Positions 57,974-64,000 of a DNA stretch of 64,000 bases are shown piece by piece (the stretch's first letter is position 1; every line of letters starts with the position of its first letter). A model generated the notes under the pieces. That model did not search any database and was not told the DNA's origin. It was given only the letters and a program-made list of their open reading frames with translations. Source of the DNA: Bog-159 sp963756605 (GTDB lineage Bacteria > Acidobacteriota > Terriglobia > Bryobacterales > Bryobacteraceae); contig CAVWOT010000009.1 of the NCBI GenBank assembly GCA_963756605.1, positions 496,001 through 560,000 on the forward strand, written 5' to 3'. Position numbers and translations under genes: made by a program.

Positions 57974-59072
57974 TCACCCTCCGAAGCAGTATAGCTTGCC
58001 ATCCTGCGAGCCGATCACGATGCGGCCCGCGGCGATCGCCGGCGAGGCGGATAATGGTGCGCCGGCCTCGAATTCCCAGAGTTTCTTTCCGGTGGCTAGA
58101 TCCAGCACGTAGAGCCGCCCGTCGTTCGATCCTACGTAGACGCGCGCGCCTGCAATGGCCGGCGACGAATCCACGCGCGCACGAGTGGCAAACGTCCAAG
58201 CCGCTTTGCCGGTTTTGGCGTTAAGACAGTGCACGACTTTGTCGCGCCCGCCGACCACCACGCGATCGCCCGCGACCGCCGCGGATGAATAGAACGGAAA
58301 CTGGCGCGTCGGATTTTCATAACGCCATGCGATCCGTTTGCGGTTCAAGTCGGCGCCCACCACGTCGTTGTTAAATGTGCCGAAATAGGCCCATTGGCCC
58401 GACATCGCGGGCGATGCGCCGGTATATCCGCCGGAATCGAAGTGAAACATCTCCCTTGCCGTCGGCGATGCGCAGCCCACGGAAAATCTCGTCGCAACCG
58501 GCGATGTACACCAGGCCGCCAGCGATCGCCGGAGTGGCGTGCACGTAGCTGCTGGTGGTGAATTTCCACAGCACCTTGCCGTCCTTTACGGAAAGGCAGT
58601 AGAGATTGCCATCGTACGAGCCAATGAATAACCGATCGCCTGAAACCACCGGCGAAGAGCGGATTTCGCTCGAAGTTTTGAAGGTCCAGAGCGCCTTCCC
58701 GTCCGCCACACGCACCGCGTGCAGAGTGCCGGCGATATCGCCCACGTAGACGACACCTTCGTGCGACCAACGGCGACGATTCGTCGATACCATCCTGCGC
58801 GTGATATTTCCAGCGCAGCTTGCCGGTGGCGAGGTCGATGCGCCAGCAGGTCGGCGGACTCCACGCCCACATAAACTGCGCCATCGACGATGGCGGCCGA
58901 CGATTGAATCCCGTCGCCGGCCTCGTAGGTCCACAGCAGCTTCAGCGTGTCGGGCACCGTGCTGGCGGCCACGCCGGTCAGTTGTGGATTGCCGCGGAAT
59001 TGCGGCCAATCGTCGGCGGCAGTGCAGGCATCCGGCCAGGAGGAGGCTGGCAAACGCTGCCAATTTGCGCAT
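57974..59072 (-). pseudogene. PQQ-type beta-propeller lipoprotein, four frame changes
   Basis: ATG at 59072 with a lipoprotein-like signal (MRKLAAFASLLLAGC). Frames then change near 59020, 58850, 58770 and 58455. Joined, the sequence is DDWPQFRGNPQLTGVAASTV, IDLATGKLRWKYHAQDGIDE, VYVGDIAGTLHAVRVADGKA, LYCLSVKDGKVLWKFTTSSY, and LNAKTGKAAWTFATRARVDS down to GRIVIGSQDGKLYCFGG. The repeats D-x-xTGKxxW are typical of PQQ-like (BamB/quinoprotein-like) propellers. No substitution stop is present, so either recent decay or base-calling error is possible. If functional, it is a periplasmic lipoprotein. Confidence 0.7.
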
Positions 59073-59074
59073 GG

Positions 59075-60442
59075 CTACTTCGCCTTCTCGATGCGGTACA
59101 GCTTCGACGCTGTGCGCACGATCAGGCTCGACCGGTAAACGGCGGGCGTAGCCAGACACATCTCGTCCAGCGGGTTCTTTCCGAGCACCTTGAACTCAGG
59201 CCCGGCTTGAATCACATAGGTGTCGCCGTCTTCGCTGAGCGCGAAGATCCTGCCGTTGTACGCCCAGGGCGACGCAGTGAACGCCGCGCCCTGCCGCATT
59301 GATGCGCTGCTTGCCGTAGATCTCCTTGCCGGTGCGCGCGTCGCGGCAGGTGAGGAAGCCGAAGTCCATCAGCGTGTAATAGTAATCGCCGTAAACCAGC
59401 GGCGACGGATTGTAAGGACCGCCCTGCCGCTGATACCACGCCACGAATTCGTTGCTGGTCTCGTCGCCCTTCAGGCTGATGTCGCCGGAGGCGCCCGGCC
59501 GCACGGCGTATACCGGCCGCACCTGGTCGCCCACGTAGCCGGAGGTGACATACAGCAGATCGAATTTCGCGAACGGCGTGGGAATGGCGATCGACGACAT
59601 GCCGCCCAGTTCCCAAAGCAGCTTGCCGTCCAGATCGTAGGCGCGCACGCGCCGCGTGCCGGCCGTCACGATTTCGGTGCGCTTGCCGTTCTCCCATACG
59701 AACGGCGTGGCCCAGTTGCTGCCTTCGTCGCGCGCCACGCGCCAGATCTGTTTGCCGGTCTTGGCGTCCAGCGCTTCCAGGAAGGATTGCTCGTCGTTGT
59801 CGTTGACGATGTAGAGACGACCCTGATGCAGCACGGGCGATGACGCCGCGCCCCAGCCGAATCGCATGCGGAACGGTCCGAGCGGTTGCGACCAGAGCAG
59901 CTTGCCGTCGCGGTCGAGGCAGAATACGCCCACGCTGCCGAAGTAGGCGTAGACGCGCTCGCCGTCGGTCACCGGCGTCTCGGAAGCGTAGCTGTTCTTC
60001 AGATGGCGCGCGCGGCGCATTGCCACGATGCACTTCGCGCTCCCAGAGCGAGCTTGCCGGTTTTCCAGTCGACGCAGTAGACCATCCAGCGATGCTCGTC
60101 GGGCGGCGCCGCTTCGCGATTGCCGCCGAAGTAAAGGCCTTTCTTGGGCGGCTCTTCGGGTTGCGCGGCGATCACCGAGGTGAGGAAAATGCGGTCGCCC
60201 GCTACCACGGGTGACGACCAGCCGCGGCCGGGGATGTCCAGCTTCCAGGCCACGTTCGTGGTGGTGCTCCAGCTTTCGGGCAGGGCGGCGTCTTCGGCAG
60301 CCACGCCCGCGTCAGGGCCGCGGAACTGAGTCCAGCCGTCTGCGGCCAGTGCTGCGCAGGTGATCGAAGACAACAGAAGCAACCAAAATGGTCCGGTACG
60401 GCGGGGCTGAAGCCCCGCGCCGGCTAAAGTCCGCCCTCCCAT
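59075..60442 (-). pseudogene. PQQ-type beta-propeller, secreted, two frame changes
   Basis: Start ATG near 60442 (MGGRTLAGAGLQ) with a hydrophobic signal (WLLLLSSITCAALAAD). DGWTQFRGPDAGVAAEDAAL opens the propeller, and VAWKLDIPGRGWSSPVVAGD follows. A frame change near 60030 leads to HLKNSYASETPVTDGERVYA, FCLDRDGKLLWSQPLGPFRM and LEALDAKTGKQIWRVARDEG. Another change near 59290 precedes the C-terminus (YNGRIFALSEDGDTYVIQAG, SKLYRIEKAK). The stop lies 2 bp from the next propeller gene. It belongs to the large family of secreted PQQ-like propellers of Acidobacteria and Planctomycetes. Confidence 0.7.
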
Positions 60443-60444
60443 TT

Positions 60445-61648
60445 TCACTTTTTTACGTTGTAGCAAAACAGATTGTCCTGATCGCGCAGATAGAGCTTTC
60501 CATTCGCTATCACCGGCTGGCTCCACGTCGGATAGCCGCCTTTCGGAATCTCGAAACGCGAGATCTCGTGGTAGCCGGACGGGGTGGCCTCCACCAGCCC
60601 TACGACGCCGTCCTCGCCCAGCGCGTACAAATGTTTGTCTGCGTAAATCAGCGAGCCTTTGCCCACGCTGCGGTCGCGCCACGCCACCTCGCCGGTCTCG
60701 AATTTCATGGCCGTCAGGATGCTGGTGGAGAATCCGTACAGGTAATCGCCTACCAGCACGGAAGTGCTGTAATGATTCTGCATATTGCGATTGAAGTACA
60801 CCTCGGCCGCGTCGCCGCTCGCCGACCTTCAGCAGCACGCATCCGGTGCCATAGTCCGATGAAAGGAAAATCTCGCCGCCATGGACGATCGGGTGTGGCG
60901 ATGTTGGCCGTGCCATTGGCCACGTGCTCGTACCGCCATTGCAGATTGCCGCTCGCCAGGTCCAGCCCCATGGCCGCATCGGCCGTAAAGACCACCACGC
61001 GGCGGGCGCCACCGGCATCATAAATCATCGGCGACGAATAGGCGGCCGAATCGCTTTGCGACTGCCACAGCGGCTTGCCATTCATTTTGTCGAGCGCCAC
61101 CACGGCCGCGCCGCGCCCGCCCGGTGTGACGATGAGGCGGTTGCCATCGACCAGGGGCGATTCGCTGATACCCCAGTGCGGCACCTGGCCGTGGAAACGA
61201 TCGACGATGTTGTAGCCCCAAATGGTTTTGCCCGTAGCCACCTCCAGGCACACCAGCATGCCATCGGCCGCTAGTGCGTAGAGCCGGTCGCCATCCGTTG
61301 TGGGCGTGCTACGCGGCCCATGCCCGCGCGACTCATTGAACGGGATACCCGTGTGGCGCGCCACAACTGTTTGCCGGTGGCGGCGTCGAACGCCAGGACG
61401 TACTCCTCATCGCCCTGCTGCCCTTGAATGAACAGGCGTCCGCCGGCGATGGCGGGAGACGAGTAGCCTTCGCCCAAACCTTGGATCTTCCAGACCAGCG
61501 GCGGGCCGCCCTTAGGCCACGTGTCGAGCAGTCCGGTCTCGCTGGAAATTCCATCGCGGTTCGGCCCGCGCCACTGCGGCCAATCGGCAGCCCAGGCTAG
61601 TGCGCCTAACGAGAACCAGAGGAGAACAGCGATTCCGCGACCCGGCAT
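60445..61648 (-). pseudogene. PQQ-type beta-propeller, secreted, three frame changes
   Basis: The signal peptide MPGRGIAVLLWFSLGALAWA is followed by ADWPQWRGPNRDGISSETGL and FAGG-type propeller repeats. Frame changes occur near 61345, 60900 and 60825. Pieces include FNESRGHGPRSTPTTDGDRL, LVCLEVATGKTIWGYNIVDR, PTSPHPIVHGGEIFLSSDYG and MQNHYSTSVLVGDYLYGFST, ending DNLFCYNVKK. It is first of three tandem paralogues on the minus strand, with 2-bp gaps between genes. Confidence 0.7.
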
Positions 61649-61750
61649 GTGGAAAGGTTAGCACGCCCGGGGGCCGTTGCGCGGCCGTGCGGGAAATCTA
61701 CAATGCGGAACCAGAGGTCAGATCCCCAGGTCGGGGTGCACCCCAGGCGC

Positions 61751-61768
61751 CGGGTCCTTGGGGACCCG
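61751..61768. repeat. Perfect short hairpin CGGGTCC-TTGG-GGACCCG
   Basis: Seven-base arms with a TTGG loop, about 100 bp upstream of the propeller genes, next to a second GC-rich inverted repeat (CCCCAGGTCGGGG). It may be structural or REP-like. Confidence 0.5.
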
Positions 61769-62174
61769 TGTCCGGCCGAACCGGCGAAATGGCTTTCTGA
61801 CAATATCCGGTCTCGCTCGTTCGTCTACAGCAGCAGGCGAGGGAAGTTGCGAGCCTTGAGCATATGGCATTCTACGGGGCGTCTCCTACGAGCAGGCCGC
61901 AGCTGCGCGCGCGACTGCGAACCGGAGCAGGAAATAGATTTTCCCGGCTCAGTGGCGCCTGATTTACCGTCTGGCGGGCCCTTGGAACGCTGGCGCTGTG
62001 CCGGATCCTGTGCGGCGGATTTGTGTGCCACGGCTCCAATCGGTCCAACCTCCGCCGTCGCATGTCCAATCGTTCGTAGGCCAAGCGGCCATGAAGCCAT
62101 CCCGCGTCCCGAAGTATACTGCTCGCCGGGAGGTATCTAATGACGTTTCAAACCCCAGAGGCTGCCATCCGACA
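61769..62174. other. Intergenic stretch upstream of the MDR oxidoreductase gene
   Basis: About 400 bases. The oxidoreductase frame is open back to 61998, but no homology-like sequence or ribosome site supports an earlier start. Nothing else is recognised. Confidence 0.5.
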
Positions 62175-63209
62175 ATGAGAGCCGCCGTCTATCGCAGATA
62201 CGGGCCCCCGGACGTCGTTCGCATCGAGGACGTCGAAAAACCTATTCCCAAGGACAATGAAGTCCTGGTTCGCATCCATGCCACGACGGTATGCGCGGCG
62301 GACTGGCGGCTCAGGAAAGCCGGTCCATTCTTCATAAGATTTATGAACGGCCTCGTGAGGCCGAAGAAGATCCACATACTGGGGATGGAGTTCGCCGGAA
62401 CGGTCGAGTCAGTGGGCAATGCCGTGACGCGGTTCGGCCAGGGCGACCAGGTATTTGGCGGGACCGGGTTCAAACTCGGCGCCCATGCGGAGTACGGATG
62501 CCTGCCCGAGGATGGCATGCTGGCTATAAAGCCGGTGAACATGACGCTTGAAGAAGCCGCGGCGGTCATATTCGGCGGATTCACGGCGTTGCATTTCCTG
62601 CGAAAAGCAAAGATCCAAGCCGGACAGAAAGTGCTCATTTACGGAGCGTCCGGGAGCGTCGGAATTTTCGCGGTTCAATTGGCGAAGCACTTCGGGACGC
62701 ACGTCACGGGGGTGTGCAGCACCGCCAATCTGGACTTGGTGAAGTCCCTCGGTGCTGACGAGGTGGTCGACTACACCACAGAGGATTTCTCAAAAGTCGG
62801 CCGGGTTTATGACATCGTCCTCGATACGGTCGGCAAGAGTGGTTTCTCGCGCAGCCTGAAATCTCTTAAGCGCGGCGGTTTCTACGTTCGGGTGGGGGCT
62901 TCTGGAGGAGTGCCGTCGATTCTGGGAGGGATTGTTCGAGGAATGTGGGTTTCAATGACAGGCGCTGCGAAAGTGATCGGCGGAATGGCAGCCGGGACCG
63001 TTGGGGATCTGTCCTTTCTCAAGGGGCTTATCGAGGCCGGAAGGGTAAGGACAGTGATCGATAGACGATATTCGCTGGACCAGATCGCCGAAGCTGACCG
63101 GCATGCGGAGGCGGGACATAAGAAAGGACACGTTGTCGTACTTCTCGAACAGGCCGGCGTGGACGCTGGCCGCAGACCTGGAGCCCTGCCCAACGGCGCT
63201 ATCAATTGA
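62175..63209 (+). CDS. Medium-chain NAD(P)-dependent oxidoreductase
   Basis: About 344 residues from the ATG at 62175. The start MRAAVYRRYGPPDVVRIEDV and VLVRIHATTVCAADWRLRKA, then HILGMEFAGTVESVGNAVTR, are the GroES-like domain. A Rossmann domain with VLIYGASGSVGIFAVQLAKH and GADEVVDYTTEDF follows. The structural zinc Cys cluster is absent, so it is of the zinc-free quinone-oxidoreductase-like MDR type. It reduces quinones, enals or similar using NAD(P)H in the cytoplasm. Its 3' end overlaps the convergent phoU-like gene by 8 bp. Confidence 0.9.
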   Translation: MRAAVYRRYGPPDVVRIEDVEKPIPKDNEVLVRIHATTVCAADWRLRKAGPFFIRFMNGLVRPKKIHILGMEFAGTVESVGNAVTRFGQGDQVFGGTGFKLGAHAEYGCLPEDGMLAIKPVNMTLEEAAAVIFGGFTALHFLRKAKIQAGQKVLIYGASGSVGIFAVQLAKHFGTHVTGVCSTANLDLVKSLGADEVVDYTTEDFSKVGRVYDIVLDTVGKSGFSRSLKSLKRGGFYVRVGASGGVPSILGGIVRGMWVSMTGAAKVIGGMAAGTVGDLSFLKGLIEAGRVRTVIDRRYSLDQIAEADRHAEAGHKKGHVVVLLEQAGVDAGRRPGALPNGAIN

Positions 63210-63844
63210 CCGGCACGGGCGCGGCCTCGGCGGCCTGTTCCGCCACGCACACCGCGTGCCGCAGGATGCGCTCCAGGTGGCGGCAAATCAGCAGCAGATT
63301 TACATAGGCCGTCACGTCGCCCGGCGACGACGTCAGTTGAGTCACCTTCTCGCTGAGGGCATGACATTCGGCGCGCAGGGCCGCTTCGCGCGGCCGCGCC
63401 GAAAGCGCCAGGGTCCGGTCATCCTCACGCCAGCTCTCGATGGCGGTCAGCAGGATCTCCTGTATTTTGTCGCCCATCTCCGACTATCTGGTTCAGCATC
63501 TGAGATGGCGGCCGTCCGCGTTTGGGCGAGGCCAGGCCGATCATTTCGTAGGCGTAGTCGCCGATCAATTCCAGGTCGACGATGGCGTCCAGAGCGCCGG
63601 TGACCAGCCGGGCGTCGCGCGCTACCGGCGCCTGCAGGGTGATGAGGTTCAGGCACTGGTCGTGAATCGTCCGGTGCTGATGATCGGTTTGCGACTCGAG
63701 TTCGCTGGCTTTGGCTAACGATTCGGGATTCGGATCGACGACCGCGCGCAACGCCGCGGCGAGCAGTTCCCTGGTCGTTTCGCCCATGGCGATCAGGTTC
63801 TGACGCACGGATTCCAGTTCGCTCGAGTAACGTGTTCTCATCAT
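63202..63844 (-). CDS. phoU: PhoU-domain protein, one frameshift
   Basis: About 213 residues if one extra base near 63470 is corrected. The first part (MMRTRYSSELESVRQNLIAM) continues LLAAALRAVVDPNPESLAKA, HDQCLNLITLQAPVARDARL and TGALDAIVDLELIGDYAYEM, the acidic metal-binding helix of PhoU. The second frame has MGDKIQEILLTAIESWREDD and CRHLERILRHAVCVAEQA. PhoU proteins regulate phosphate uptake through PstSCAB and PhoR. No pst or pho genes are visible, but the window ends 156 bp upstream. The start codon lies in an 11-bp repeat. Confidence 0.82.
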
Positions 63845-63866
63845 CGTCTCATCATCGTCTCATCAT
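63837..63866 (-). repeat. 11-bp tandem repeat spanning the phoU start
   Basis: Read on the minus strand, ATGATGAGACG occurs twice, followed by ATGATGAGAAC. The GGAG ribosome-like site suits the first ATG best, but only the third is in frame with PhoU. The first two ATGs each begin a four-codon reading frame MMRR ending at a TGA that overlaps the next ATG. Confidence 0.7.
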
Positions 63867-64000
63867 GGGTTGCATCTCCAGCCGCGTCAGCGGGTGCGGC
63901 GCCCACAAGCTACATCGACGGGAAAACGCACGTCCAGGAAACGCTGGATCCAGCGTCCGGCACAGCGCACGCTGCGTGCATGGTTTTCGTCCGCATTGTT

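Noticed and set aside
61998..62174. N-terminal extension of the MDR oxidoreductase
   Set aside because: The frame is open, but homology-like sequence begins at MRAAVYRRYG (62175), and the extension is Arg/Pro-rich, typical of non-coding GC-rich DNA.

Overview
The window reads like a chromosome of an Acidobacteriota member of the Solibacter/Bryobacter type. Markers for this are a PadR regulator with a HAAS-type membrane partner and a large MacB/FtsX-like permease of the acidobacterial duplicated-permease (ADOP) type, an Oar-like TonB-dependent receptor with a carboxypeptidase-regulatory N-terminus, a TIGR03435-type 'Solibacter' protein, VWFA-related acidobacterial proteins, GloVer-repeat (TIGR03803) proteins and many secreted beta-propellers. 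This is inferred from gene families; no rRNA gene is present to confirm it.

Region 1 (1-14.5 kb) is accessory DNA. It opens with an SMC/RecF-like ATPase overlapping a SpoIIE-type phosphatase. A graveyard of mobile DNA follows: an IS630 fragment fused to a decayed ISL3 element, into which an intact ISL3 element (4808-6156, 8-bp target duplication) has inserted; scrambled tyrosine-recombinase pieces; an MFS exporter; a tRNA-Gly 3' fragment; a RepA-like replication initiator remnant; a 256-bp MITE-like element with perfect inverted repeats and an 8-bp duplication; and another IS630 remnant. A Vgb-type beta-propeller and an orphan VWFA-protein C-terminus close the region.

Region 2 (15-28.6 kb) encodes mostly exported proteins: a CocE/NonD hydrolase, a DUF4832 glycosidase-like protein, a VPS10/sialidase-type propeller, a TIGR03435 protein, a PEGA protein, a sulfatase-like lipoprotein with TPRs and a 1175-residue TonB-dependent receptor. 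An inactivated IS follows (28.7-30.2 kb) and carries a palindromic insert.

Region 3 (30.8-48 kb) holds the padR/HAAS/ADOP operon with a duplicated CTTG-N5-CAAG operator, a D-aminoacylase, an ABC-F ATPase, a cellulose-synthase-like glycosyltransferase, a VWFA-like protein, small membrane proteins, YdeI and GloVer proteins, and the tightly overlapped xdhC-mocA-asmA operon, which starts at 45.6 kb and ends at 49.4 kb.

Region 4 (49.4-64 kb) has two further secreted proteins, then housekeeping genes (HIT, HU, ribosomal protein S1, Hsp20). Between rpsA and hsp20 lie two tandem hairpin-plus-micro-ORF units that share the same layout; this is the most novel-looking element here. GNAT and MmcQ/YjbR genes follow, then three tandem PQQ-propeller genes broken by about nine single-base frame changes, an MDR oxidoreductase and a PhoU gene with a triplicated start-codon repeat.

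Two kinds of damage coexist. Mobile-element genes have stops, deletions and rearrangements, which is true decay. Many otherwise clean chromosomal genes show only single-base indels, several in homopolymers, which could be sequencing error.
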